A stretch of DNA of 64,000 bases. Source: Flexivirga endophytica (lineage in GTDB: Bacteria; Actinomycetota; Actinomycetes; Actinomycetales; Dermatophilaceae). Below are positions 8,335 to 16,760 of the stretch, one piece after another (positions within the stretch are counted from its first letter, which is position 1; every line of letters starts with the position of its first letter). The notes under the pieces were generated by a model that was not told where the DNA came from, made no database searches, and was given only the letters and a program-made list of their open reading frames with translations. The stretch lies in NCBI RefSeq assembly GCF_014640635.1, contig NZ_BMHI01000001.1, positions 930,001 to 994,000 on the forward strand, in the 5' to 3' direction. The position numbers and the translations under genes were made by a program.

Positions 8335-9060
8335 GTGGCTGAACTCGTCTTCTTCTCCGGCACGATGGACTGCGGCAAGTCCACCCTCGCGCTCCAGATG
8401 GATCACAACCACCGCAGCCGCGGCCGTCGCGGCCTGGTGTTCACCAAGCTGGACCGGGCCGGCGCAGCGGTGCTGTCCTCCCGGCTGGGACTGTCGCACG
8501 AGGCGGTCGAGGTGGACGACTCCCTGGACTTCTGGGAGGTCGTGGTCGAGCAGGCCACCGGCGGCCGCGTCATCGACTACCTCATCTGCGACGAGGCGCA
8601 GTTCTACACGCCGGCGCAGGTCGACCAACTGGCCCGACTGGTCGACGAGATGAACATCGACGTCTTCACCTTCGGGATCACCGCTGACTTCCGCGCGCAG
8701 CTCTTCCCGGGGTCACGTCGGCTGATCGAGCTGGCCGACCGCACCCAGGTCCCGCAGGTCGAGGCGCTGTGCTGGTGCGGGAAGCGCGCCACCCACAACG
8801 CGCGGGTCGTCGACGGCGACATGGTCGTCGAGGGGGAGCAGGTCGTCGTCGGCGACGTCGCACAGGACAGCCCCGCGGTCGTGGAGTACGAAGTGCTCTG
8901 CCGCCGCCACTACATGCGCCGGATGACGTCCCACGCCGCGCGGGCGCAGTCGGTCTCGGCGCAGGTGCTGCCCTTCGACCTGGACCTGTGCCCCCTGCCG
9001 GGTGCCGGACCGCGTGGGACCGAGCCCACTGCCGGAGATTCCGGCCCGAAGTTGGCATGA
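8335..9060 (+). CDS. tdk: thymidine kinase
   Basis: A 241-residue type II thymidine kinase that phosphorylates thymidine to dTMP in the salvage pathway. Walker A is GTMDCGKST at residues 9-17, Walker B lies in the DEAQFYTP segment near residue 87, and a C-terminal zinc site is suggested by ALCWCGKRA and the later CRRH. The start is GTG 8335, 36 bp after the phosphodiesterase stop. The protein runs about 40 residues beyond the usual catalytic core, with a proline/glycine-rich tail. dTMP supply matters here because the nearby dut locus is decayed. Confidence 0.92.
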   Translation: MAELVFFSGTMDCGKSTLALQMDHNHRSRGRRGLVFTKLDRAGAAVLSSRLGLSHEAVEVDDSLDFWEVVVEQATGGRVIDYLICDEAQFYTPAQVDQLARLVDEMNIDVFTFGITADFRAQLFPGSRRLIELADRTQVPQVEALCWCGKRATHNARVVDGDMVVEGEQVVVGDVAQDSPAVVEYEVLCRRHYMRRMTSHAARAQSVSAQVLPFDLDLCPLPGAGPRGTEPTAGDSGPKLA

Positions 9061-9067
9061 TGGGAAC

Positions 9068-10870
9068 ATGACAGGCGACGCGCACTCGGGCAGGCGACGT
9101 CGCCGGGCCGAACGCGACCGGGCCTTCACCGAGCCGGTCCAGCAAACGCCCCGAACGCGGCCGATGCCGCCGGGTCGACGCACGCCTCCCGGCGCACCTC
9201 CGAGGGTCCCGCGGACGGACGGCATTCACGAGCGCCGGACGCCATACCCACCGGCCGGCGACGCCGACGAGCGGACACCTCAGCAGGATGACGGCGGCGA
9301 GCAGCACGGCGGCCGCGACACGGCGTTCGCCGCCGGGCGCGGCGTCGTGCGTGGCGCCGGCGCGATGGCCCGCTTCACGGCCACGGCCAGCAAGAAGACC
9401 GTGTATGCCGCCCGTAAAGCGAGCGAGGCACAGGGTGCGGGGGAGAGCGGTCTGGCTCGGATGATCCAGGTGCACGCCTTCAACTCGGCCGGCGATGCCA
9501 CAGTGACGATCGGCCTGGCCGGCACCGTCTTCTTCTCGGTCTCTTCCGCTCAGGCCAAGAGCCAGGTGCTGCTCTTCCTGCTCCTGACGATGCTGCCGTT
9601 CGCGATCGTGGCGCCGTTGCTCGGTCCGCTGCTGGACAGGTTCCGTCATGGTCGCCGGTGGGCCATCGGTTTCACTTTGGCGATCCGTGCCTTCCTCTGC
9701 TGGGTGCTCGCGGAGACCGTCGACGACGACTCGGTGTGGCTCTTCCCGGTGGCGTTGTGCGTGCTCGTCGCGTCGCGGGCCTACCTGGTGACCCGTTCTT
9801 CGGCGGTCCCTCGCGTCCTGCCACCACAACTGACCCAGGTGAAGGCGAACGGCCGGCTGTCGTTGGCCGGCGTCATCGGCGCGGGCGTGGCCGGTGCGCT
9901 CGCCGGCGGGGCTGCGAAGCTCGGTGGTGCGGCGTGGTCGCTGCGAGTAGGTGCACTGCTCTTCGCGATCGGCACGGTGCTGGCCATTCTGCTGCCGCCA
10001 CGGGTCGACTCGAGCGTCGGTGAAGAACCTGCGCCGTCCGGGCTGACCACAGGGAAGGCGACTCGACGCGGAATCGGACCGGCGGTCGTCACCGCGCTGC
10101 GTGCCAACACCGGTCTGCGCTGGCTGTCCGGCTTCCTGACGATCTTTCTCGCCTTCCTGGTCCGCAGCCACCCGTTCCCGGGCTGGGAAGGCAAGGAGAC
10201 GCTGCTGTTGGCTCTCGTGCTCGGCGCCGCCGGTGTCGGCAACGCGGTCGGTACGGTCGCCGGGGCCGCGCTGAAGATCGCCTCGCCCAAGACCATCGTC
10301 CTCGCGACGTTGATCGCGGATGCGGTGATGGTGGTCATCGCCGCTGCGCACTTCACCGTCTGGACCGCGGTGGCGGTCGGTTTCGTGGCCGGCACCGGGC
10401 AGCAGCTGGGCAAGCTCGCACTCGACTCGCAGATCCAGGACACCGTCCCAGAACACATGCGTACCAGCGTGTTCGGGCGATCCGAGACATTGCTGCAGCT
10501 CGCCTGGGTCATCGGTGGCATCGTGGCGGTCGCGATCCCGACCAATGCCAGCCTCGGCATGATCATCGCGGCCGTCGTCCTCGTCGCGTGGGCGAGTGTC
10601 GTGCTGATCTGGAACAGCGGCCGGTCACTGCCGGTCCCGAAGCGTGCCCGGGCGGTGGCACCACGCGCGCCAGGACGTCGCACGCCGCCGCGGCCGCAGG
10701 ACGTCGAGGCCGAGCCGTATGGCGAGGACCGCCCGTCGCCGCGATCGCACCCGCGTCCCGAACCGCAGCCGGACGAGGCGGAGACGATCAGCGTGCGTCG
10801 GAGTGCGGTGACCCGGCATCGTCCGGATGACGGCCGGCCCCGGCAGGGCCCACCGGGCGGCTGGCGCTGA
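9068..10870 (+). CDS. MFS-type membrane transporter with long disordered ends
   Basis: A 600-residue protein. Residues 1-120 are hydrophilic and rich in Arg, Pro and acidic residues. About ten to twelve hydrophobic helices follow from near residue 145, including the MFS-like loop LLDRFRHGRRWAIGF between two helices. The last 80 residues are again disordered (Arg/Pro/Glu). It begins at ATG 9068, 8 bp after the tdk stop, and ends 9 bp before the stop of sepH, which faces it. The cargo is unknown. Confidence 0.8.
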   Translation: MTGDAHSGRRRRRAERDRAFTEPVQQTPRTRPMPPGRRTPPGAPPRVPRTDGIHERRTPYPPAGDADERTPQQDDGGEQHGGRDTAFAAGRGVVRGAGAMARFTATASKKTVYAARKASEAQGAGESGLARMIQVHAFNSAGDATVTIGLAGTVFFSVSSAQAKSQVLLFLLLTMLPFAIVAPLLGPLLDRFRHGRRWAIGFTLAIRAFLCWVLAETVDDDSVWLFPVALCVLVASRAYLVTRSSAVPRVLPPQLTQVKANGRLSLAGVIGAGVAGALAGGAAKLGGAAWSLRVGALLFAIGTVLAILLPPRVDSSVGEEPAPSGLTTGKATRRGIGPAVVTALRANTGLRWLSGFLTIFLAFLVRSHPFPGWEGKETLLLALVLGAAGVGNAVGTVAGAALKIASPKTIVLATLIADAVMVVIAAAHFTVWTAVAVGFVAGTGQQLGKLALDSQIQDTVPEHMRTSVFGRSETLLQLAWVIGGIVAVAIPTNASLGMIIAAVVLVAWASVVLIWNSGRSLPVPKRARAVAPRAPGRRTPPRPQDVEAEPYGEDRPSPRSHPRPEPQPDEAETISVRRSAVTRHRPDDGRPRQGPPGGWR

Positions 10871-10879
10871 GGACGCCGG

Positions 10880-12340
10880 TCAGTCGTGACCCGGGCGACG
10901 TCCGAACATGATGTCGTCCCAACTCGGCACGCTCGGACGACCCTTGCGGGCCGAACTCGGCCGGTCGGGGATCACGGTTTCCCGCGCAGCGCGGTCCGGC
11001 TTCCCGATGTCCTGCGTGGGAGCGGCGGCTGTGTCCTCGAGGTCGTCGTCGGACTCTTCGTCCTCGAGGTCTTCGTAGTCGAGGTCTTCGTCGGTGAAGT
11101 CTTCGGAGTCAGCCGTGTCATTACCAGCGTCGGACTTGTCGGACTCGTCGGTGGCTGCGGCCGCGGGTTTGTCAGAGTCTGCGGGGTCGTCGGAGGTTGC
11201 CGGTTCGGCGACGGCGTCGGCCGCGTCGTCGGCGTCGTCGGCGTCGTCGGCGTCGTTCGGGCCCGTGGCCTCCTCGTCGAGCGGCAGGTCCGCGAAGAGA
11301 TCCGCGGTGCCGGTCACCGGGTCGTGACCCAGGTGTTCGGAAGTTGGCTGCTGCTCCGGCTCGGACTCGGCGAGCTGGTCCTCGCTCGGGTGCGAGCCCA
11401 CCGGGGGCGCCTCGCCGGAGGTGTCCAGCTGCTCGCGGGGCGCGGCGTCGTCGGGGAAGTCGTGCTGCGCCGCAGGCTTGCCCTTGCGGCGGCGGTTCCT
11501 GGAGCGCTCGCGCATCGCGGCGACGAGATCGACCGGTCGCTCGGCGGGCTCGGGTGCGTCCTTGCTGCCGGCCTTGCCAGCGGTCTTCGCGGCCGGCTTG
11601 CCGGCCGGGGCCGCGGGTTGTTTCGGCACGGCGGTCGCAGATGTCCGTCCACCCCGGACCCGTCGCACCGTGGTGCCACGCGAGGCGTTCAGGCCGCCCT
11701 CTGCCTCGACGTCATAGACCGAGGAGTCACGGCCCGAGCCCGCGGAAAGCGGTCCGTGAGACCCCTCGTCCTCACCGAGCCAGCGCGCTTCGTCATCGGT
11801 CGGCTCGAGGATGCGCCCACGCACGTCGAAGTGCCAGGTGGCGCGGCGCTGCCGGCCACCAGCGGGGAAGCTGCACAGCACCGTCCAGTCGCCGTCACGT
11901 CCACGCCAGGAGTCCCACACGACGTCGTCCGGGTCGACACCGCGACCGTCGAGACGTCGCTCGGCCCGCTCTCCGAACGTCGTGTCGGTCCGGCCTGCCG
12001 CGGCGTCGCTGACGGCGATGGCCCGTGCGAGACCCGCGATGTGCTCGCGCTCGGCACGGATCGGACCCGCATATCGCTCCACCTTCTCGGCGGTCCAGTG
12101 GGCCCGCTCGGCGACATCGCGGACGGAGACACCGGCACGCAGCAGCGCCTGCACGTCGCGGGGGCGCAGTTCTTCGGGGACCGGCACGACGTCGGGGTCG
12201 GCCGACGGACCTGCCACGGCGCGTTTGACGGAGGAGCGCAGAGCATCGTCGATCGGCACCGTGAAACGGTCGTCACCGTCCTCGGTGAGAAGCAGGTGCT
12301 CGCCGTCGTCATGGACGCCGATCAGTCGCAACTCCCGCAT
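10880..12340 (-). CDS. sepH: septation protein SepH (DUF3071)
   Basis: A 486-residue SepH. The conserved DUF3071 domain fills the first 170 residues (MRELRLIGVHDDGEHLLL; then a helix-turn-helix-like segment, RPRDVQALLRAGVSVRDVAE). The middle is long, disordered and very acidic, and the conserved tail PSVPSWDDIMFG closes the protein. In Streptomyces, SepH binds FtsZ and promotes Z-ring assembly at division septa. The start is supported by GGGAGAG upstream. The acidic region contains an in-frame 9-bp tandem repeat (about 11223-11257) coding for Asp-Asp-Ala. Confidence 0.95.
   Translation of the reverse strand: MRELRLIGVHDDGEHLLLTEDGDDRFTVPIDDALRSSVKRAVAGPSADPDVVPVPEELRPRDVQALLRAGVSVRDVAERAHWTAEKVERYAGPIRAEREHIAGLARAIAVSDAAAGRTDTTFGERAERRLDGRGVDPDDVVWDSWRGRDGDWTVLCSFPAGGRQRRATWHFDVRGRILEPTDDEARWLGEDEGSHGPLSAGSGRDSSVYDVEAEGGLNASRGTTVRRVRGGRTSATAVPKQPAAPAGKPAAKTAGKAGSKDAPEPAERPVDLVAAMRERSRNRRRKGKPAAQHDFPDDAAPREQLDTSGEAPPVGSHPSEDQLAESEPEQQPTSEHLGHDPVTGTADLFADLPLDEEATGPNDADDADDADDAADAVAEPATSDDPADSDKPAAAATDESDKSDAGNDTADSEDFTDEDLDYEDLEDEESDDDLEDTAAAPTQDIGKPDRAARETVIPDRPSSARKGRPSVPSWDDIMFGRRPGHD
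11223..11257 (-). repeat. 9-bp tandem repeat inside sepH
   Basis: Three perfect copies of GCGTCGTCG on the plus strand plus a partial fourth. On the coding strand they give alternating Asp-Asp-Ala in the acidic linker of SepH, so expansion changes only linker length. Confidence 0.7.
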
Positions 12341-12463
12341 GTGCGTCTCTCCCAGGTATCCGTGGTGCGTATCCCGTGGTGCGCCGAGTCGTGCTCGGAT
12401 CCGTTGGCTGCGGCACTGCTGCTCTCAGCCGCAGCCAACCATGCCACGCGGCGCGGTACGGAC

Positions 12464-12469
12464 ACTGTA
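12464..12469 (-). promoter_or_regulatory. candidate -10 box for sepH
   Basis: TACAGT on the minus strand lies about 120 bp upstream of the sepH start. The same TACA(C/G)T word precedes three other genes in the window. No convincing -35 element is seen, so the call is tentative. Confidence 0.3.
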
Positions 12470-12567
12470 GGGCGCGCCGATCGACGGCCCGTCAGGCGTC
12501 GTACGCTGGCGTTGCCGACCTCCGGTCGGATCCCTTCACCTCCTCACGCGCCAGGAGCCACCAGACC

Positions 12568-13779
12568 ATGTCATCGCCGATCGCGGAGCCGCCCGAACAA
12601 TCCGCGCGACCTGATCGTGCCCCGGAGCCGGAGCCGGCTCCCGTGCCACCACTCGAGCCGGCACCGGCGCCGCTGAGCGAGTCCACGGCCCTCGAGCCGT
12701 ATGACGCGGTGCTCGTGCTGTCCTTCGGTGGCCCCGAGGGCGAGGACGAGGTCATGCCGTTCCTGCGGCGGGTGACCGGCGGACGGGGCATTCCGGACGA
12801 GCGTCTCGCGGAGGTCGCCGAGCACTACTACGCCCGCGGCGGGCGCAGCCCGATCAATGACCAGACCCGCGCGCTGCAGAGCGCCATACGGGCGGAATTG
12901 CGGCGTCGTGGCCACTCGACCCCGGTGCTGATCGCCAATCGCAACAGTGAGCCGTTCCTGCCCGACGTGTTGCGCGGCGCGCAGGACTCCGGCGCCCAGC
13001 GAGTGCTGGTTGTCACGACGAGCGCCTACGCGTCATACAGCTCGTGCCGGCAGTATCGCGAGGACATCGCCGAGGCGCTCGAACAGCTCAATGATGAGGA
13101 CCGCACGCTGCAGGTCGACAAGATCCGGCAGTACGCGACGCACCCGAGCTTCGCGCGGGTCAATGCCCGCCTGGTGACCGATGCCGTGCGGGCCTGCGGG
13201 CAGGAGGACGACGACAAGCTGCGCATCGTGTTCGTCACGCATTCGATCCCGACCGCGATGGACGACACCTCCGGGCCGGGTGACGGCGAGGGCAACCTCT
13301 ACGAGCACCAGCACGACGAGATCGCCCACGTCATCCTCGACGAGGCCGGGATCACCCTCGACCGCAACCTCAGCGGCGCGCTGGTCTACTGCTCGCGCTC
13401 GGGCCGCCCCGAGCAGCCGTGGCTCGAGCCGGATGTCAACGACCACCTGCGCCAGCTCGCCGGCAGCGGGGTCACCGATGTCGTCGTCGCACCGATCGGC
13501 TTCGTCTCCGATCACATGGAGGTCGTGCACGACCTGGACACCGAAGCCGCCGAGACGGCCACCGAGGTCGGACTGCGGATGACGCGGGTGCCGACGGTGG
13601 GCACCGACTCGGAGTTCGTGATGGGCCTGGTCGACCTGGTCGAGGAGCGGGCTGCGCAAGCTCGCGGTGAGCGAGTCGATCCGATCGCCTGGCCGGGCGA
13701 GGCGATGCCCCCGATCTGCGCCGCGGGGTGCTGTCCCAACCTGCGGGCAGCCAAACCTGCCGCGTGCGGAAGGGATTGA
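12568..13779 (+). CDS. cpfC: coproporphyrin III ferrochelatase
   Basis: A 403-residue ferrochelatase inserting Fe(II) into coproporphyrin III, the penultimate step of the actinobacterial heme route. Family segments are NRNSEPFLPDV, VVTTSAYASYSSCRQYRED and VFVTHSIP. The C-terminus has the cysteine-rich tail ICAAGCC...AACGRD expected for the [2Fe-2S] cluster of actinobacterial ferrochelatases. I start it at ATG 12568 behind AGGAG; the first 45 residues are Pro/Glu-rich and not part of the fold. Its partners hemE, cgoX and chdC lie 33-39 kb downstream. Its stop overlaps the suhB start by one base (TGATG). Confidence 0.93.
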   Translation: MSSPIAEPPEQSARPDRAPEPEPAPVPPLEPAPAPLSESTALEPYDAVLVLSFGGPEGEDEVMPFLRRVTGGRGIPDERLAEVAEHYYARGGRSPINDQTRALQSAIRAELRRRGHSTPVLIANRNSEPFLPDVLRGAQDSGAQRVLVVTTSAYASYSSCRQYREDIAEALEQLNDEDRTLQVDKIRQYATHPSFARVNARLVTDAVRACGQEDDDKLRIVFVTHSIPTAMDDTSGPGDGEGNLYEHQHDEIAHVILDEAGITLDRNLSGALVYCSRSGRPEQPWLEPDVNDHLRQLAGSGVTDVVVAPIGFVSDHMEVVHDLDTEAAETATEVGLRMTRVPTVGTDSEFVMGLVDLVEERAAQARGERVDPIAWPGEAMPPICAAGCCPNLRAAKPAACGRD

Positions 13780-14624
13780 TGACGATGGCATCCGAGCCGA
13801 CGCCCGAGCTGACCGCGGACGAGATCGCAGACCTCGAGACGATCGCATGCACGGTCGCCCGCGAGGCGGGCGACCTGATCGTCGAGGAACGCCCGGACCA
13901 CCTCGGGGTGGCAGCCACCAAGAGCACCGCGACGGATGTGGTGACCATCATGGACAAGCGCAGCGAAGAGTTGCTGCGCACCCGCCTCGAGGCGGCCCGC
14001 CCCGGTGACGGGCTGCTGGGGGAGGAGGGCGCGTCCAGCCCCTCGGAGACCGGCGTCACCTGGGTCGTCGATCCCATCGACGGCACCGTCAACTACCTCT
14101 ACCAACTGCCCGCGTATGCCGTCTCCGTCGCCGCCTGCATCGGCGACGTGCACACGCCGGGGGCGTGGCGTCCCGTCGCAGGGGCGGTGCTCAACCCGAT
14201 CACCGACGAACTCTTCCACGCCGGGTTGGGTCGTGGAGCGTTCCTCGACCATCGCGGTCGCTCCTCCGCCATACAGGTGACGTCACAGAGTGACCTGGCG
14301 ATGAGCCTGCTGGCGACCGGTTTCGGATACGACGTCGACAAGCGCAAGCGACAAGCCGCGCTCGCTGCGGAGATGACCGGACTGGTCCGGGACATCCGCC
14401 GCGCCGGCAGTGCCGCGCTCGACCTCTGCTCGGTGGCGGCCGGACGGCTGGACGGCTACTACGAGGCGGGGCTGAACCCGTGGGACCTCGCTGCCGGGTG
14501 GCTGATCGTGACCGAGGCAGGCGGCCTCGTCCAGGGCAGGGCGGGCGGCGCCCCGACGGCCGACCTGGTGGTCGCCGGGGGTGCTGAGCATGTCGCGCTG
14601 CTGGCGCCGCTGGTCGACCGCTGA
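13779..14624 (+). CDS. suhB: inositol monophosphatase family protein
   Basis: A 281-residue Mg-dependent phosphatase. The metal site is clear: EEG near residue 82, the DPIDGT motif near residue 98, and WDLAAGWLIVTEAGG near residue 235. Substrates in the family include inositol-1-phosphate, histidinol phosphate and fructose-1,6-bisphosphate; actinobacteria use it for phosphatidylinositol precursors. The start at 13779 overlaps the cpfC stop (TGATG) with GGAAGGGA just upstream; ATG 13785 is an alternative. Its position before the DUF4193 gene matches the mycobacterial Rv2701c neighbourhood. Confidence 0.88.
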   Translation: MTMASEPTPELTADEIADLETIACTVAREAGDLIVEERPDHLGVAATKSTATDVVTIMDKRSEELLRTRLEAARPGDGLLGEEGASSPSETGVTWVVDPIDGTVNYLYQLPAYAVSVAACIGDVHTPGAWRPVAGAVLNPITDELFHAGLGRGAFLDHRGRSSAIQVTSQSDLAMSLLATGFGYDVDKRKRQAALAAEMTGLVRDIRRAGSAALDLCSVAAGRLDGYYEAGLNPWDLAAGWLIVTEAGGLVQGRAGGAPTADLVVAGGAEHVALLAPLVDR

Positions 14625-14714
14625 GGCCCTGCCGGAACAAAGATCGGACCCCGCCTGTTGTCGCCGTACTCCGATGGGGCAAAATCCCCGCGGTCCGGGC
14701 ACAAATCGTGAGTC

Positions 14715-14744
14715 TTCAGCGTTACTTCGCGCGAGGACGCTGAA
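14715..14744 (+). other. hairpin in the leader of the DUF4193 gene
   Basis: Perfect 8-bp arms TTCAGCGT and ACGCTGAA surround a 14-nt loop about 50 bp upstream of the DUF4193 start. It could be a weak terminator after suhB or a leader element. Nothing else is seen between 14625 and 14796. Confidence 0.35.
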
Positions 14745-14796
14745 AATTCCGCCCGCAAGTGCATCCAGGGCGACGAGGAGACGGGAAAGACAGGCA

Positions 14797-15096
14797 ATGG
14801 CAACAGATTACGACGCTCCACGAAAGACCGACGACGACATCGAGAACGACTCGATCGAGGAGTTGAAAGCACGCCGCAACGACAAGAGCACGTCGAACGT
14901 CGACGTCGACGAGACCGAGCAGGCCGAAGGCTTCGAGCTGCCCGGCGCCGACTTGTCCGGCGAGGAGCTCTCGGTGCAGGTGATCCCCCGTCAGAACGAC
15001 GAATTCACCTGTTCCAAGTGTTTCCTGGTGCATCACCGCAGCCAGCTGGCCAAAGAGGTCGGCGGACTGCCGGTCTGCACGGAGTGCGCGGCCTGA
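14797..15096 (+). CDS. DUF4193 family zinc-ribbon-like small protein
   Basis: A 99-residue acidic protein of the actinobacterial DUF4193 family, unmistakable from MATDYDAPRK at the start. The C-terminal 30 residues hold two CxxC-type pairs (CSKC and CTEC) flanking HHRSQLAKEVGGLPV, a probable zinc ribbon. Related proteins sit in a conserved block with dut. The exact role is unknown; a nucleic-acid or polymerase-binding adaptor is a guess. The ATG at 14797 is the family start. Confidence 0.93.
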   Translation: MATDYDAPRKTDDDIENDSIEELKARRNDKSTSNVDVDETEQAEGFELPGADLSGEELSVQVIPRQNDEFTCSKCFLVHHRSQLAKEVGGLPVCTECAA

Positions 15097-15099
15097 CAC

Positions 15100-15261
15100 A
15101 TGCGGCAACTGCAGATGACGGTGCGGCAGCTCGACGCCGAGTTGCCGCCGCCGTCATACGCACGGCCGGATGACGCAGGCGCGCACCCGGCCGATTCGCT
15201 TCCGGAGTCCGTCCGGGGCGACACTGGATATGGAGACGGCGGCTGCTTCGGCGGCCACTGA
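15100..15261 (+). pseudogene. dut: dUTPase (dut) remnant: N- and C-terminal ends fused in frame, core deleted
   Basis: A 53-codon frame runs from ATG 15100 to TGA 15259-15261. Residues 6-27 (TVRQLDAELPPPSYARP, then DDAGA) match the dUTPase N-terminus, whose actinobacterial form reads V-R-x-(L/V)-D-x-x-(L/V)-P-x-P, Y, P-x-D-A-G. Residues 29-53 (HPADSLPESVRGDTGYGDGG, then a short tail) match the dUTPase C-terminus LP-x-S-x-R...G-(F/Y)-G. About 100 central residues are missing, including the motif with the catalytic Asp (PGTIDAGYRGE in Mycobacterium). It sits where dut lies in this conserved gene order, between DUF4193 and DUF3710. The product cannot hydrolyse dUTP. The assignment rests on remembered family sequences. 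Confidence 0.75.
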
Positions 15262-15319
15262 TCTTCGCGAAACACCACAGACCGAACAAGCAACCACCAC
15301 CCAAAGGGGCGCGAGCGCA

Positions 15320-16213
15320 GTGGCACTCTTCCGGCGCAAGGCCAAGGACGCGGAGGCCGAGACGGCCGACGTCGCTACCGAGGCCGAGGACACCGAGGTC
15401 GAGCAGGTCGACGAGTCCGGCGAGGGCACGGCAACCGACGACGCGGCTGTCGGCGACGACCCGTCCGACGCAGACGAGGCGTCCGACGCAACGGACGACG
15501 AGACGGCCGACGACCACCCGGAGCGCCTGCCACGACCGTATGACCTGGACCGCTCCAACGGCCCGTTCGACCGCTCCGAGATCGACGACCTCGACGGTCA
15601 CCTCGACTTCGGCGCGGTCGCGATCACGCCCGTCGCCGGCATGGAGCTGCGACTGGACGTCGACGACGCAGGCCAGGAGATCACCGGCATCACCGCCGTG
15701 GTGGACGGCGCGGCGTGCCAGCTGCAGGCGTTCGCGGCGCCCAAGAGCAAGGGAGTCTGGGACGAGATCCGCGACGAGATCGCCGACAACCTGCTCGGTG
15801 GTGGCGGCACCGCCGAGGAGAAGCTCGGACCGCTCGGCATCGAGTTGCACACCCGGATGCCCACCAAGGGCGCCGACGGTCGGACGACCTACGCGCCGGC
15901 CCGGTTCGTGGGTGTCGACGGTCCACGCTGGTTCCTGCGGGCAGTCCTGTCCGGCAACGCCGCGATCGACCAGGCCGCCGGGGACGAACTCGTGGAGTTC
16001 CTGCGCCACTCGGTCGTCACTCGTGGCACCGAGCCTCGCGCGCCCCGCGAGATGCTGCCGCTGCAGATCCCGCAGGAAGTGCAGACCCAGGTCGACGCCG
16101 ACGCTGCCGAGGTCGACCCCAATGCCAAGCCGGATCAGACCGGCGACAAGTCGGACGCCGTCGACGACTTCAAGCCGTTCGAGCGTGGCCCGGAGATCAC
16201 CGAGGTTCGTTGA
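15320..16213 (+). CDS. DUF3710 family protein
   Basis: A 297-residue actinobacterial protein. It begins ALFRRKAKDAEAE after a GTG start, the usual beginning of this family, then has an acidic disordered region of about 70 residues and a folded C-terminal domain (RPYDLDRSNGPFDRSEIDDL onward). I prefer GTG 15320, with AAAGGGG ten bases upstream, over longer frames beginning at 15170. Function is unknown; it is conserved next to dut and the OB-fold gene in actinobacteria (Rv2696c-like). Here its upstream neighbour is the dut remnant. Confidence 0.85.
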   Translation: MALFRRKAKDAEAETADVATEAEDTEVEQVDESGEGTATDDAAVGDDPSDADEASDATDDETADDHPERLPRPYDLDRSNGPFDRSEIDDLDGHLDFGAVAITPVAGMELRLDVDDAGQEITGITAVVDGAACQLQAFAAPKSKGVWDEIRDEIADNLLGGGGTAEEKLGPLGIELHTRMPTKGADGRTTYAPARFVGVDGPRWFLRAVLSGNAAIDQAAGDELVEFLRHSVVTRGTEPRAPREMLPLQIPQEVQTQVDADAAEVDPNAKPDQTGDKSDAVDDFKPFERGPEITEVR

Positions 16214-16241
16214 CATGGAAGTTGATTCCACACGAACTCAG

Positions 16242-16306
16242 CGGGCTTGCGCCACCCTCGCGTGGCAGGGAGCCTGCGACCTCGACGCGAGAGTGGAGTA
16301 AGCCCG
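16242..16306 (+). promoter_or_regulatory. RBS-masking hairpin upstream of the OB-fold gene
   Basis: Arms 16242-16262 and 16286-16306 are 21 nt each and pair at 18 Watson-Crick positions plus one G-U, with two mismatches and a 23-nt loop. The 3' arm contains the GGAG ribosome binding site (16295-16298) and reaches the first base of the GTG start. The folded RNA should block initiation of the OB-fold gene, or act as a partial terminator after DUF3710. There is no U-tract. Confidence 0.55.
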
Positions 16307-16683
16307 TGAGCTGGAAGACATCTCTGGGGAAGGTCACGGACCGACTGACCAAGTCGGACGACGTGCTGGAGAGCGACGACCTGCAGGCGACCACACGCAA
16401 GCTCGGTGCGACACCGATCTGCGACGCGGCAGACCGGTCGATCGCCTGCTGCTGTGGCACCGTGCGCAGCGTCAGCCTGCGCCCTCGCGCGGATTCGGTG
16501 CCGGCCATGGTCGCCGACCTGGACGACGGCAGCCGCACCATGAACCTCGTCTGGCTGGGTCGCCGGAAGATCGCCGGCATCGAGCCTGGCACTTACCTGA
16601 AGGTCACCGGCCGGGTCGCCTACATCAAGGGCGTCCCCACGATCTTCAACCCGTCCTATGAGATCAAGAACGGCGTGCACTGA
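16306..16683 (+). CDS. OB-fold nucleic-acid-binding domain protein
   Basis: A 125-residue single-domain OB-fold protein. The strand pattern ICCCGTV-like start (ACCCGTVRSVSLRP, visible as a cysteine-rich C-C-C-G entry near residue 48), then MVADLDDGSRTMNLVWLGRR and LKVTGRVAYIKGVPTIFNP, is that of RecG-wedge-like or tRNA-anticodon-like OB domains. It is the counterpart of mycobacterial Rv2694c. The GTG at 16306 is set by GGAG seven bases upstream. It may bind single-stranded DNA or RNA; this is inferred from the fold. Its leader forms a strong hairpin. Confidence 0.85.
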   Translation: MSWKTSLGKVTDRLTKSDDVLESDDLQATTRKLGATPICDAADRSIACCCGTVRSVSLRPRADSVPAMVADLDDGSRTMNLVWLGRRKIAGIEPGTYLKVTGRVAYIKGVPTIFNPSYEIKNGVH

Positions 16684-16704
16684 GCCTTTTGCTTCGACTC
16701 CTCG

Positions 16705-16760
16705 CAACAGACTGAGGGCGGCTCAACGAACAAGTTCGTTGAGCCGCCCTCAGTCTGTTG
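16705..16760. terminator. 27-bp perfect inverted repeat between convergent genes
   Basis: Arms 16705-16731 and 16734-16760 are perfectly complementary over 27 bp with a 2-nt spacer (AA). It lies between the OB-fold gene (+) and the TrkA gene (-), so it probably serves as a bidirectional terminator. No U-tract follows on either side. The rest of 16684-16888 shows no gene. Confidence 0.75.

Noticed and set aside
16215-16301. short frame MEVDSTRTQRAC in the DUF3710-OB spacer
   Set aside because: It has no ribosome site or family signal, and the DNA is explained by the hairpin at 16242-16306.
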